NCBI RefSeq assembly: GCF_019448255.1
Contig: NZ_CP080410.1
Span: 310,001 to 374,000, forward strand
DNA length: 64,000 nt
DNA from: Qipengyuania flava
GTDB taxonomy: Bacteria; Pseudomonadota; Alphaproteobacteria; Sphingomonadales; Sphingomonadaceae
Direction: 5' to 3'
Below are positions 38,736 through 47,291 of this stretch, piece by piece. Every line of letters begins with the position of its first letter. Positions within the stretch are counted from its first letter, which is position 1. The position numbers and the translations under genes were made by a program. Below the pieces are notes generated by a model. That model worked only from the letters and a program-made list of their open reading frames with translations, was not told the origin of the DNA and made no database searches.

Positions 38736-39751
38736 AAAATATGGCCCGAGCGGTCGCGCTTGGTGGCGAGGTAGCGGGCGTTGTGCGGGTTGTCGGGCAG
38801 CGCGTGCGGGACGCGCTCCGTCACGGTGACCCCGGTTTCTTCGAGCGCGGCGACCTTGGCCGGATTGTTGGTCATCAGCCGGATGGCGGGCACTCCCAGC
38901 AGTTCGAGCATCCGCGCAGCGGTCGGGAAATCGCGCGCTTCATCGGGCAAGCCGAGCCGCGTGTTGGCGTCGACCGTATCGAAGCCCTGGTCCTGCAAGC
39001 GGTAAGCGCGCAGCTTGTTGACGAGGCCAATCCCGCGACCTTCCTGGCGCATGTAGAGCAGCACGCCCCAGCCGCCCCTGTCGGCTTCTTCCGCCATGGC
39101 GTGGAGGGCGGCGTCCAATTGCGGTCCGCAATCGCATTTGAGGCTGCCAAGGATGTCGCCGGTGAGGCATTCGGAGTGCAGGCGCACCAGCGGCGCGCGG
39201 TCCGATCGCTGCTCGCCGATCACCAGCGCGACATGCTCGCGCGTGTCGTCGGGGCTGCGGAAGGCCACGATGCGCGCGCCCTCGGCAGCGGCCACCGGCA
39301 GTTTGGCACGGGTCGCGATCTGGAGGCGCGAGGCGTCGGCATAGGCGGCGACATCGTCCGCCGTCAGCGTCACCGCCTCGCCCGCGCCCTGCGGGTCGAC
39401 GAGGAAGGCGGGCAGCACCCCGGCCATGCGTGCGAGTTCGAGTGCGGCCTTGGCCTGTGCCTCCCATTCAAGCGCGAGCGCCTTGAACGGGCCCTTGAGC
39501 GGGTTGGCCATGTCGAGAGCGGGGTCGGCCACGGCCAGCGCGGCGGAGAGGTCGAACAGTTCCGCGCTGCGCATCAGCACCGGCTGGCGCGGGGCAGCGG
39601 CCTCGATCTGGTTGATGAGCTTCAGCGTCGCGGCGCGAGTGGCCGAGATCAGCATCGCCTCGCCCGTCAATTCGCCAAAGGCAGTCTCAACCGGCTGCAA
39701 CAGCGGCGCGCCTTCGATAGAGAGCGGCCAGCCGTGGCGCAGCGCGTCCAC
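38732..39751 (-). CDS. ribA: GTP cyclohydrolase II with a degenerate DHBP-synthase-like N-terminal domain
   Basis: This protein of about 340 residues converts GTP to the first pyrimidine of riboflavin synthesis. The catalytic half (from RIVAFRSPDD) has zinc ligands in HSECLTGDILGSLKCDCGPQ, the RQEGRGIG loop and the C-terminal TNNPAKV region. The N-terminal third resembles a decayed DHBP synthase, as in other sphingomonads. The start is uncertain: GTG at 39751 is used here. However, the conserved region appears to begin at a CTG at 39790-39788 that overlaps the xthA stop (CTGA), with GGAG 8 nt upstream. Confidence 0.92.
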   Translation of the reverse strand: MDALRHGWPLSIEGAPLLQPVETAFGELTGEAMLISATRAATLKLINQIEAAAPRQPVLMRSAELFDLSAALAVADPALDMANPLKGPFKALALEWEAQAKAALELARMAGVLPAFLVDPQGAGEAVTLTADDVAAYADASRLQIATRAKLPVAAAEGARIVAFRSPDDTREHVALVIGEQRSDRAPLVRLHSECLTGDILGSLKCDCGPQLDAALHAMAEEADRGGWGVLLYMRQEGRGIGLVNKLRAYRLQDQGFDTVDANTRLGLPDEARDFPTAARMLELLGVPAIRLMTNNPAKVAALEETGVTVTERVPHALPDNPHNARYLATKRDRSGHIL

Positions 39752-39786
39752 CGCCTGCGCCGCGCGGCGAGAGGCGCTCGGGCTGC

Positions 39787-40578
39787 TCAGAGCGTGAACT
39801 CCGTAACCAGCGGCACGTGGTCGGACGGCTTTTCCCAGTCGCGCGCGTATTCGTGGACCGAATGGCCGGTGGCCTGCTTGGCGAGTTCCGGGCTCGCCCA
39901 CATGTGGTCGAGGCGGCGTCCGCGGTCGTTCGCCTTCCAGTCCTTCGCGCGGTAGCTCCACCAGCTGTAATAGCGCTCCGGCGCCTTGATGTGTTCGCGC
40001 CCGATATCGCCCCAGCCATGCGCGTCCATGAAGCGCTGCAGGCTCTCGACCTCGATCGGCGTGTGGCTGACGACCTTCAGCAGCTGCTTGTGGTTCCAAA
40101 CGTCGCTTTCGAGCGGGGCGATGTTGAAATCGCCCACGATCAGCGTCGGGCGGTCGACCGCATCGGCCCAGCGAGTCATCCGCTCGAGGAAGTCGAGCTT
40201 CTGGCCGAATTTCGGGTTCTTCTCGCGGTCAGGCTCGTCACCGCCGGCCGGGACATAGACGTTCTCGACGATCATGCCCTGATGATCGGTCAGCTCCACT
40301 CCGACATGGCGCGCCTCGCCATTGTCCTGCCAGTCGTGGCGCGAGAATTCCTTGAGCGGCGTTTTCGCGACCGTGGCGACCCCGTGATAGCCCTTCTGGC
40401 CGTGCACCGCGAAATGCTCATAGCCGAGCTCGCGAAAGGCTTCGTAGGGGAACTGGTGCTCCTGGCACTTGATCTCCTGCAGGCACAGGACGTCGGGCGC
40501 GCTCTCCTTAAGGAAACGCTCGACAATCGGCATGCGCAGGCGGACGGAATTGATGTTCCAGGTAGCGATAGAGACCAT
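39787..40578 (-). CDS. xthA: Exodeoxyribonuclease III
   Basis: A 263-residue AP endonuclease/exonuclease III. The conserved segments are IATWNINSVR, LQEIKCQEHQFP (metal-binding Glu), YVPAGG, VGDFNIAPLESDVW, and C-terminal YYSWWSYR, RRLDHMW and SDHVPLV (catalytic His). It processes abasic sites in base-excision repair. The ATG at 40578 starts the conserved strand; an upstream in-frame start at 40614 is rejected. ribA follows without a gap. Confidence 0.96.
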   Translation of the reverse strand: MVSIATWNINSVRLRMPIVERFLKESAPDVLCLQEIKCQEHQFPYEAFRELGYEHFAVHGQKGYHGVATVAKTPLKEFSRHDWQDNGEARHVGVELTDHQGMIVENVYVPAGGDEPDREKNPKFGQKLDFLERMTRWADAVDRPTLIVGDFNIAPLESDVWNHKQLLKVVSHTPIEVESLQRFMDAHGWGDIGREHIKAPERYYSWWSYRAKDWKANDRGRRLDHMWASPELAKQATGHSVHEYARDWEKPSDHVPLVTEFTL

Positions 40579-40615
40579 GCCGAGCGAGGTAGGGGAGGCG
40601 AACCTGCGCCGCAAG

Positions 40616-40637
40616 CGTCATGCTTTCGTCTTTCGCA
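40616..40637 (+). promoter_or_regulatory. Candidate Pho box upstream of alkaline phosphatase
   Basis: CGTCATGCTTT and CGTCTTTCGCA form an 11-bp-period direct repeat (CGTC twice), the spacing of PhoB boxes, and GATATA (40643-40648) follows as a possible -10. The match to the CTGTCAT consensus is partial. It starts 64 bp before the phoA ATG. Confidence 0.35.
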
Positions 40638-40679
40638 GGCCTGATATAGGGGCGCGCGACATTCACTTGGAGATACTGC

Positions 40680-42077
40680 ATGACCTTCCGCTCCCTCTGC
40701 CTTGCCACCAGCGCTGCCGCTATGGCCCTTGGCGGGTGTTCGACCACCGCTGCGCAGGAAGCGCCGCAGGCGGCCGCTCCGGCTCCAGAGAAAAAGCGCG
40801 CGAAGAACGTCATTCTCTTCATCGGCGACGGCATGGGTATCTCCACCGTCACCGCCGCGCGGATCTATGCGGGCCAGAAGCTGGGGCAGACGGGTGAGGA
40901 GTATGTCCTGCCGTTCGAGAGGTTCGACAATGTGGCCCTCGTGAAAACCTACAACACCAACGCGCAGGTCCCCGACAGCGCAGGCACGGCCAGCGCGATG
41001 CACACCGGTGTGAAGACGCAGATCGGCGTGCTTGGCTATGGGCCCGGCATCACCCTGGCGGATTGCGCGTCGGGCGCGGGCGAGGAACTGGACCTGCTCG
41101 GTGACGAAGTGAAGGAGCGCGGCCTTGCCCTTGGCATCGTCAGCACCGCGCGCATGACCCACGCGACCCCAGCATCGGTCTATGCGCGCAGCGTCAGCCG
41201 GGACTGGGAATCGAACGCCGGTATCCCCGAAGACCAGCGCGGCCTTGGCTGCGCGGACATTGCCTCGCAACTGGTCGCGGCCCCCTTCGATGTGGCGCTG
41301 GGCGGCGGCAAGACCGCCTTTTTCGGGAGCGACGCGGACGGGTGGCGCCTGGAGGCTGACGCGAACCTGCCGGCCGACTGGGTCGCAAGGACGGGCGGGA
41401 CCTATGTCGACAGCGCGAGCGCGCTGGCTGCGGCTCCGATGGACAAGCCGGTCCTCGGCCTCTTCTCGAACAGCCACATGACGTACATGGTCGACCGCGC
41501 CGCGGACAGCAGCGAACCCACGCTGACCGACATGACCGCAAGCGCCATCGGCCGCCTCAGCACGGATCCCGATGGCTACTACCTGATGGTCGAAAGCGGG
41601 CGCATCGATCACGGCCATCACTGGGGCAAGGCGGGCTATGCGCTGGAGGAAGCGGTCGAGTTCGCCCGCGCGATCCAGTGGGCGATCGACAACACCGACC
41701 CCGAAGAAACGCTCATCCTGGTGACCGCCGATCACAGCCACGTCTTCACCATCGCGGGCTACCCCAAGCGCGGCAATCCGATCCTGGGCTATGTTTCCAA
41801 CCCGCTCGACGATGGCCCCTCGCTCGCCGCCGACGGCAAGCCCTACACGACGCTTGGCTACGCCAACGGCATGGGCGCTTTCGAAGGCGAACGGCCCATG
41901 CCGGAAACCGGGGTGAAGGCGAGCCAGCAGGCGGCGATCCCCCTCGATTCCGAAACCCACGCCGGAGAAGACGTTGCGCTCTACGCTAACGGACCGGGCG
42001 CCGAAAACGTGCGCGGGGTGATGGAGCAGAACCGGATCTACAATGTGATCCGCAAGGCGTTTGGCTGGGAAGAGTAG
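40680..42077 (+). CDS. phoA: Alkaline phosphatase, probable lipoprotein
   Basis: A 465-residue PhoA-family phosphomonoesterase. The N-terminal signal ends in LGGC (Cys20), a plausible lipobox, so it should be exported and possibly anchored. Metal and active-site motifs are FIGDGMG (Asp50), VPDSAGTASA (nucleophile Ser100), MVESGRIDHGHHWG and TADHSH. It releases phosphate from organic esters in the periplasm. A weak Pho-box-like repeat lies upstream. A 406-bp gene-free stretch with long inverted repeats follows. Confidence 0.94.
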   Translation: MTFRSLCLATSAAAMALGGCSTTAAQEAPQAAAPAPEKKRAKNVILFIGDGMGISTVTAARIYAGQKLGQTGEEYVLPFERFDNVALVKTYNTNAQVPDSAGTASAMHTGVKTQIGVLGYGPGITLADCASGAGEELDLLGDEVKERGLALGIVSTARMTHATPASVYARSVSRDWESNAGIPEDQRGLGCADIASQLVAAPFDVALGGGKTAFFGSDADGWRLEADANLPADWVARTGGTYVDSASALAAAPMDKPVLGLFSNSHMTYMVDRAADSSEPTLTDMTASAIGRLSTDPDGYYLMVESGRIDHGHHWGKAGYALEEAVEFARAIQWAIDNTDPEETLILVTADHSHVFTIAGYPKRGNPILGYVSNPLDDGPSLAADGKPYTTLGYANGMGAFEGERPMPETGVKASQQAAIPLDSETHAGEDVALYANGPGAENVRGVMEQNRIYNVIRKAFGWEE

Positions 42078-42149
42078 GGAAAGGGTCGAAGGGTTCTAAT
42101 CTTCAGAGTCCTTGTTGCGTGCGTGAAGCGCATCCGCGCTTCACTTCGA

Positions 42150-42230
42150 CTGTTCCGTCCCGCTCCCCCTCCCGACCACCCATGGCATTATTCTGATCGG
42201 GTGGTCGGGAGGGGGAGCGGGACGGAGCAG
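42150..42230. repeat. Long inverted repeat: 28-bp perfect stem, extendable to 32 bp
   Basis: Arms 42154-42181 and 42199-42226 are perfect inverted copies (TCCGTCCCGCTCCCCCTCCC, then GACCACCC in the left arm), with a 17-nt AT-rich loop. Four more pairs (one T-G) extend it to 42150-42230. The arms are C-rich on one strand and G-rich on the other. It begins 72 bp after the phoA stop. It looks like a REP-type or mobile palindromic unit that could also end transcription; no second copy was seen in this window. Confidence 0.8.
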
Positions 42231-42233
42231 CAA

Positions 42234-42255
42234 GCCTTCGACGGATGTCGAAGGC
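42234..42255. repeat. Perfect 9-bp hairpin after the long inverted repeat
   Basis: GCCTTCGAC (42234-42242), GGAT loop, GTCGAAGGC (42247-42255). It adjoins the long inverted repeat, with 3 nt between, and may be part of the same element. Confidence 0.65.
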
Positions 42256-42261
42256 GCACCC

Positions 42262-42310
42262 GACAAAAACACAAAAAACCCTCGCGCCGGGGGCATTGGC
42301 ACGAGGGTTT
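42262..42310 (-). terminator. Rho-independent terminator on the minus strand downstream of lolA
   Basis: Read on the minus strand, AAACCCTCG (42310-42302) pairs perfectly with CGAGGGTTT (42284-42276) across a 17-nt loop and is followed by TTTTGTGTTTTT (42278-42264 region). It is the only strong T-tract terminator in this gap. It could end lolA mRNA or a small RNA. Confidence 0.75.
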
Positions 42311-42396
42311 CCTGTGAGCGTTCGTCACGCTTGGAACGAGAAGAACCAGGTCAAGGCGGTCAACAGGGGGGAAACCGTCTTGTGTCGTCTCGTGAA
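42262..42396 (-). ncRNA. Candidate small RNA or long 3' UTR downstream of lolA
   Basis: Between lolA and the minus-strand terminator lies about 170 bp of AT-richer sequence without a convincing gene. TTGAAG (42429-42424) and AATAAT (42408-42403) could be a minus-strand promoter, although the spacing is only 15 bp. A transcript from about 42396 would be about 135 nt. It would contain a C-rich single-stranded run, the small stem AGCGT-GACGA-ACGCT and the terminal hairpin, as small regulatory RNAs do. It could equally be only the lolA 3' UTR. Confidence 0.25.
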
Positions 42397-42483
42397 GTGA
42401 AGATTATTCGGCTTGCGCTTGCTCTTCAATGAACGTCGTGAGGCGGGATATCGCATAGATACCACCGCTCGCCGCCGAAGCGT

Positions 42484-43146
42484 TTATCCCGGGCGACGGG
42501 ACGAGCGGCGCGGGTCGCGGAAGCTGAACGCGCTGTCCGCAACGGCCACGCCGTAGCGCTGGTTTGCAAGGCGCACCGTGGTCCGGTGATTCTGCGAATC
42601 GAGCGAAACCCAATGCGTCAGGCGCAGGCCGCCGGGTGCCGAGCCGTCGCGCGCGAAGATCAGCGTGATGACGCCGAACTCGGGCCGTTTGGGATCGCGC
42701 ACTTCGATGCTGACCACATCCGGATGGCTGGTCGGCACGACGCGGCCGTATTGCTTCACGTCGCGCGAGGGATCGAGCAGGGCGCCGAGCGGCGAATTCT
42801 TGATCGGCCAGCGCTGGACCTGGTTTACCTCGTAGTCGACCATGTAGAGCGAGCGGCCGTTCGAGACGACCAGCATCGGTACGCCCTTTTCGTACTGGAA
42901 CCGGATCTTGCCCGGGCGCTTCAGCGTCATCACGCCCCGCACGGTCTGGCCCGTGCGGTCGGTCTGCACGAAATCGGCGCGCATGGTGGAAATGCCGCGC
43001 AGCGCGGTCACCGCGCGGTCGAGATCGCCGGCGGCGGCCTCAACCGGGGCGGGCGCGAGGATCGCGGACGCAGGAAGCGCCGCAGCCAGCGAAAGGGCCA
43101 GCGCGGCGCGGATCGAGGTTTTCGATGTCGAAGACAAGTTGGTCAT
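42484..43146 (-). CDS. lolA: LolA-family outer-membrane lipoprotein carrier protein
   Basis: A 220-residue periplasmic chaperone that ferries lipoproteins from LolCDE to the outer membrane. A signal peptide (ALALSLAAALPASAILA, cleavage near VEAAA) precedes the LolA fold: MRADFVQTDRTGQTVRGVM, then PGKIRFQYEKG and YEVNQVQRWPI. The ATG at 43146 begins MTNLSS; an upstream start at 43182 would give an unusual basic extension. rpmG lies 75 bp upstream on the same strand. Confidence 0.92.
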   Translation of the reverse strand: MTNLSSTSKTSIRAALALSLAAALPASAILAPAPVEAAAGDLDRAVTALRGISTMRADFVQTDRTGQTVRGVMTLKRPGKIRFQYEKGVPMLVVSNGRSLYMVDYEVNQVQRWPIKNSPLGALLDPSRDVKQYGRVVPTSHPDVVSIEVRDPKRPEFGVITLIFARDGSAPGGLRLTHWVSLDSQNHRTTVRLANQRYGVAVADSAFSFRDPRRSSRRPG

Positions 43147-43221
43147 GCTCCTTCGTATCACGTCGGAGCGTTGAACCCTCACTGAACCCGGGAAGTTCCC
43201 ACTGTTCAGACAGGGCGGGCC

Positions 43222-43389
43222 TTACTTGATCTTGGCTTCCTTGAACTCGACGTGCTTGCGCGCGACGGGATCGTACTTGCGGAAGGAGAACTTTTCCGTG
43301 TGGTTACGGGGGTTCTTCTTGGTCACGTAGTAGAAGCCCGTTCCTTCGGTCGAGACGAGCTTGATCTTGACGGTTGCGGGCTTCGCCAT
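43222..43389 (-). CDS. rpmG: 50S ribosomal protein L33
   Basis: A 55-residue basic protein reading [18 protein letters not shown], then [12 protein letters not shown] and [16 protein letters not shown]. This is the L33 family, in the cysteine-free (zinc-independent) form. AGGA precedes the ATG at 43389 by 8 nt. It is not clustered with rpmB here, and lolA follows. Confidence 0.96.
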   Translation of the reverse strand: MAKPATVKIKLVSTEGTGFYYVTKKNPRNHTEKFSFRKYDPVARKHVEFKEAKIK

Positions 43390-43561
43390 GGCGTGTTCCT
43401 AAGATCTTTCGAAAAGGGCCGCCCAAGCCAATGGACGGGCCGAAATAATAAGGGCGGCGCGAGCTGCACCGCCGTCCGGCGCGCCCTTTGGGTGATTCAC
43501 GGGGAAAAGTCAAGCCATCCGGAGCTTGCAGGCGGCACGCTGCTTTCCTATCGCGCAAGCC

Positions 43562-44308
43562 ATGCCTCAGTCTCGCTTTCCGCCAACCGGTCCTGTCGCG
43601 CGGGACGCCTATGACCGCCTCGCGCAGGGCTATTCTGACCGGTCCGAAACAAAGGCCGAGAACGGCTATAACGAGCATCCGGCAATCCGCGCCGCGATCG
43701 GCTCGTTCAAGGGGCTGGACGTGTTCGAGGCAGGATGCGGCCCCGGCTTCCTCATGCGCGATGCGCTGCTGGGCGGAGCGCGCCGGGTGGTTGGCGTCGA
43801 CGTTAGTCCGGCGATGGTAGCAATTGCGCGCCAGCGTCTCGAAACATGGACCGATGGCTGGCAGGTCGTCGAACACGATTTGGACGAACCGCTCGACGAC
43901 TGGGGCGATGCCAGTTTCGACCTTGTCGCATCGTCGCTCGCCCTCGATTACGTGCGCGACTGGTCGGTGCCACTGGCCGGGTTTCTTCGTCTCCTGCGGC
44001 CGGGCGGACGTCTGGTTGTTTCAGTACAGCACCCACTTGGAGCCTATCTCTGGTTCAAGCCCGAGAGCGCTTTCGGTATCCAGGAATGCGTGGCCGAATG
44101 GCGCGGATTCACCAGTGAGCCCGTTGCGGTCCCGGATCACTATCGCTCGGTCGAGGAAATCATCAATCCGCTGCTCGCGGCCGGCTTCGTGCTCGAGCGC
44201 CTGACCGAGACGCGGCCCGCTCCGGAGCTGGAAGCGATCGATCCGGAGAAATTCCGGCGCAACTCGACGATCCCGACATTCCTGGTGATCGAGGCAAGGC
44301 GCCCCTAG
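43562..44308 (+). CDS. Class I SAM-dependent methyltransferase
   Basis: A 248-residue Rossmann methyltransferase. Motif I is VFEAGCGPGFLM, the SAM-binding acidic residue follows in VVGVDVSPAMV, and motif IV is SFDLVASSLALDYV. The C-terminal region YRSVEEIINPLLAAGFVLERL resembles UbiE/COQ5-like small-molecule methyltransferases. The substrate is unknown. Its stop overlaps the convergent arfB stop by 4 bp (CTAG). ATG at 43562 was preferred to a start 36 nt upstream because the conserved region begins soon after it. Confidence 0.88.
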   Translation: MPQSRFPPTGPVARDAYDRLAQGYSDRSETKAENGYNEHPAIRAAIGSFKGLDVFEAGCGPGFLMRDALLGGARRVVGVDVSPAMVAIARQRLETWTDGWQVVEHDLDEPLDDWGDASFDLVASSLALDYVRDWSVPLAGFLRLLRPGGRLVVSVQHPLGAYLWFKPESAFGIQECVAEWRGFTSEPVAVPDHYRSVEEIINPLLAAGFVLERLTETRPAPELEAIDPEKFRRNSTIPTFLVIEARRP

Positions 44309-44709
44309 AAGCGCACCTTGCCGCGGTTGGCCTTGACCTCGCCGCGCACTTTCTTGGCCTTGAGGCGCTTTACCTTGCCGACGCGGTTGACGCGGCTCTT
44401 CTTGCGTTTTCTGGGCGGTGTCAGCGCTTCGTTGAGGAGGGCCACCAACCGCTCGCGCGCGGCCTCGCGGTTCTGTTCCTGCGTGCGGTATTCGTTCGCG
44501 GTCAGCACGATCTCGCCGCCCTTGGTGAGCTTGCTGCCCGCGACCTCCTTCAGCCGCTCGAAGGCATCGGGCGGCATGCCAAGCTGGAACACATCGACGC
44601 GCAGCTGAACGGCGGTGGCGACCTTGTTGACGTTCTGGCCGCCGGGGCCGGAGGAGGCGATGAACTTCTCCTCCGCGATTTCGAGAGCCTTGTCGGCTAT
44701 GCGTCCCAT
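44305..44709 (-). CDS. arfB: Alternative ribosome-rescue factor ArfB
   Basis: A 134-residue class I release-factor-like peptidyl-tRNA hydrolase. The GGQ motif is at residues 23-25 (SSGPGGQNVNK), and the basic C-terminal tail (RKRKKSRVNRVGKVKRLKAK, then KVRGEVK) enters the mRNA channel of stalled ribosomes. It lacks the stop-codon recognition domain, as expected for ArfB. It is the last gene of the pabBC-rluA-arfB operon, immediately adjacent to the rluA stop. Confidence 0.95.
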   Translation of the reverse strand: MGRIADKALEIAEEKFIASSGPGGQNVNKVATAVQLRVDVFQLGMPPDAFERLKEVAGSKLTKGGEIVLTANEYRTQEQNREAARERLVALLNEALTPPRKRKKSRVNRVGKVKRLKAKKVRGEVKANRGKVRF

Positions 44710-45372
44710 TCAGTCCTGGCCATCGGAGAAGCCGAGGGAGGCGAAGTCCTGCGGCAGGGGAGCACTGGCGGCAATCGGCGGCTTGCCCTCGCGCGGGATG
44801 GTGATGGCCGCGGCGTGGAGCATGGTGCGCGGCGCGCCTTTCCCGTTGCCGTAGACCGGGTCGCCCAAGAGCGACATGCCGAGCCCGGCCTCGCAATGGA
44901 CGCGGATTTGGTGCGTGCGGCCGGTCTCGGGGCGGAACTCGAGCAGCGCTTTGCCGTCCACTTCTGAAAGCACGCGCCAATGGGTAATCGAGGGCTTGCC
45001 CTTCTTCGCGGCGATCATCCGCCAGCCCTTCTCGGCGCTGCTGATCTTGGACAGCGAAAGCTCGATCGTCCCCTCAGCTTCGCTCGGCACGCCGGACAGC
45101 ACGCCAAGGTAGCGTTTCTCGACGAGGCGCTCTTCGAAGGCCTTGGCAAAGCGCTTCAGCGCCTTGGGATTGCGGGCAAGCAGCAGGCAGCCGCTGGTAT
45201 CGGTATCGATCCGGTGGACCGGCACGGGCGGACGCTGGAAGCCGAGTTTCAGCTCCTCGAAATGGTCGTCAAGGGACGGGCCGCCGCGGCGCGGGCGCTC
45301 GATCGGCAGGCCAGCAGGCTTGTCGATCACCAGCGCTTCGCCGTCTTCGAACAGGATCGGGATCTGCGTCAT
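44710..45372 (-). CDS. RluA-family pseudouridine synthase
   Basis: A 220-residue pseudouridine synthase. The catalytic Asp56 is in [27 protein letters not shown] is motif III and GDPVYG follows. The N-terminus begins with VIDKPAGL, the RluA/RluD-family motif. RNA substrate (23S rRNA or tRNA) cannot be assigned. It overlaps pabBC by 4 nt and abuts arfB. Confidence 0.93.
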   Translation of the reverse strand: MTQIPILFEDGEALVIDKPAGLPIERPRRGGPSLDDHFEELKLGFQRPPVPVHRIDTDTSGCLLLARNPKALKRFAKAFEERLVEKRYLGVLSGVPSEAEGTIELSLSKISSAEKGWRMIAAKKGKPSITHWRVLSEVDGKALLEFRPETGRTHQIRVHCEAGLGMSLLGDPVYGNGKGAPRTMLHAAAITIPREGKPPIAASAPLPQDFASLGFSDGQD

Positions 45373-47180
45373 GTCTTGAGCCTTGCGTCCATCATCAAAC
45401 GCAGCCCATTGCCGAGGAAGAAGCCGTTTTCCAAGTCCTCGATGCGCAAGTTCGCCTCGCGCGCCTTGCCTTCATCGAGCAGTGTCTGGCGGAAGACACC
45501 GGGCAGGAGGCCAAGCTTTGCCGGCGGGGTCAGCAGGACGCCGTCCTCCCCGCGTACGAAAATGCTGGTGACGCAGCCTTCGGTCAGCAGCCCGTCCTCG
45601 CGTACGAACAGCGCCTCCTGTGCGCCCTGCTCTCGCGCGACGCGCTGGCCCGCTTCGTAAAAACCGCGGTCGGTCGTCTTGTGCCTGAGGCGCCAGTCGC
45701 CCGGATCGACCGGCAAGGGCAGGACGATGCATTCGGCAGGCTCGGGCCAGGCTTCGGGCATTGCGTGCGCTTCGAGCGCAATGGCGCCCGAGCGCGCGGC
45801 GAGCAGGCGGACGCGGCTTGGCTTCTCGAGCACGAAGCACAGCGCATGGAGCTGGTTGCGCGCCTCGTGCCGGTCGAAGGAGAAGCCGAGCTCGGCGGCG
45901 CTGGTTTTCATGCGCAGGAGATGGGCCTCGAGGAAGGCGATGCCCTCGTCGGGGGCGAAACGCATGGTTTCGATCAGGTCGAACTGCGCGGCACGATTCT
46001 CGGGCGAGGACGCGCGCGCAAAGGCGCCCTTCAGCACCGCTTCGCGCCATTCGCTGCGCGCTTCGCTATCGGCCACGATCGCCCCGCCAACGCCGAGCAC
46101 GGCCTTGCCGCGCGCGTTCTCGATCTCTGTCAGGCGCAGCGTGCGGATGGCGACGTTGAAGGCTGCGTCCCCATCGGCGCCGATCCGGCCGAGGGCCCCG
46201 CAATAGGGGCCGCGCGGATCGCGTTCGACCTGGTCTATCAGCTCCATCGCGCGAATCTTCGGGGCGCCGGTGATCGAGCCGCAGGGAAACAGCGCGCGGA
46301 CCAGGTCGACCGCGCCAGCGCCGTCCTGGAGCCGTGCGCGAACCGCGCTCACCATGGTGTGGACGGTGGGATAGGTTTCGATCGCGAAGGGCTCGTCCAC
46401 CCGCACGCTGCCCGCCTCGGCCACCCGGCTGAGGTCGTTGCGCATGAGGTCGACGATCATCAGGTTCTCGGCCTTGTCCTTGACCGAGGCGGCGAGTTCT
46501 TCGGCCAGCGCGCGGTCGGAGGCTTCGTCGGCTCCGCGCGGCCGCGTGCCCTTCATCGGCTTGGCCTTCGCCTCGCTCCCCTTGAGCGATACGAACAATT
46601 CGGGGCTCAGGCTCAAAAGCCAGTGCGACCCGTCGTAGATCACCCCGCCATATCCCGCCTTGGCCGCGGGGCGCAGCGCAGCATACAGCCCGAGCGGGTC
46701 CCCGGTGAAATTGCCCGCCAGCGGGAAGGTCAGGTTTGCTTGGTAAATGTCGCCGGCGCGGATGGCGTCCTGCAGCGCCTCGAAAGCCTGCTCATAGCCG
46801 CCCTGCGAAATCTGCGGGTCGAGCGGGCCAACGCTGCCGGGCCCCTCAGCCCGCCCGGCAAGCCAACCGGGCATGTCGGCCGCGGCAATCCGTTCGGGCG
46901 CGTCGAACAGGCCGAACCACACCAGCGGACCGGACCCACCGGCACGGGCATCGGCGAGTGGCTTGAGCTTCTCTTCGAGCGCGAGGCCGGCTTCGTAGGC
47001 GATGTAGCCGGCGATCTCGCCGCCAGCGGCGCGGGCCGCTTCGGCCGCTGCGAGCGCCTCTTCGACTTGGTCGGGCTGGTGCGCGACGAACACCTCGCGC
47101 GGGTTTTCGAACAGCAACGCATCGGCTGCGCCGCTTTCGCGCGCATCGTCGAGCAGGACAAAGGGATGCCTCTCCGCCAT
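45369..47180 (-). CDS. pabB: Fused aminodeoxychorismate synthase component I and class IV aminotransferase (PabB-PabC)
   Basis: A 603-residue fusion for p-aminobenzoate (folate) synthesis. Residues 1-385 are PabB-like: [11 protein letters not shown], the PMKGTRPRG loop, [13 protein letters not shown] and the conserved [10 protein letters not shown]. The C-terminal part (about 395-603) is a branched-chain aminotransferase-like lyase domain with the PLP lysine near 499 ([12 protein letters not shown]) and [14 protein letters not shown]. The two enzymes are normally separate; the fusion is seen in some Proteobacteria. No pabA is adjacent. It is the first gene of the operon with rluA and arfB. 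Confidence 0.93.
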   Translation of the reverse strand: MAERHPFVLLDDARESGAADALLFENPREVFVAHQPDQVEEALAAAEAARAAGGEIAGYIAYEAGLALEEKLKPLADARAGGSGPLVWFGLFDAPERIAAADMPGWLAGRAEGPGSVGPLDPQISQGGYEQAFEALQDAIRAGDIYQANLTFPLAGNFTGDPLGLYAALRPAAKAGYGGVIYDGSHWLLSLSPELFVSLKGSEAKAKPMKGTRPRGADEASDRALAEELAASVKDKAENLMIVDLMRNDLSRVAEAGSVRVDEPFAIETYPTVHTMVSAVRARLQDGAGAVDLVRALFPCGSITGAPKIRAMELIDQVERDPRGPYCGALGRIGADGDAAFNVAIRTLRLTEIENARGKAVLGVGGAIVADSEARSEWREAVLKGAFARASSPENRAAQFDLIETMRFAPDEGIAFLEAHLLRMKTSAAELGFSFDRHEARNQLHALCFVLEKPSRVRLLAARSGAIALEAHAMPEAWPEPAECIVLPLPVDPGDWRLRHKTTDRGFYEAGQRVAREQGAQEALFVREDGLLTEGCVTSIFVRGEDGVLLTPPAKLGLLPGVFRQTLLDEGKAREANLRIEDLENGFFLGNGLRLMMDARLKT

Positions 47181-47291
47181 CGGTGCCAGCCTTTACCGCT
47201 TGGCGCGGCGCTGTCGAGGGATTGCTTGACCGCGCCCACAAGCCTGCGCCACACCGCCGTGCAAACAACGAGCACTCAGGAGCGGGCGCGG

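Noticed and set aside
42335-42450. A 43-codon minus-strand frame (MRYPASRRSL...) in the same gap
   Set aside because: It uses several CGA codons and has no ribosome-binding site; codon use differs from neighbouring genes.
42404-42613. 69-codon minus-strand frame overlapping the lolA end
   Set aside because: Most of it is an alternative frame of lolA; only the last 25 codons are intergenic and no ribosome-binding site was seen. The intergenic part fits non-coding RNA or 3' UTR better.
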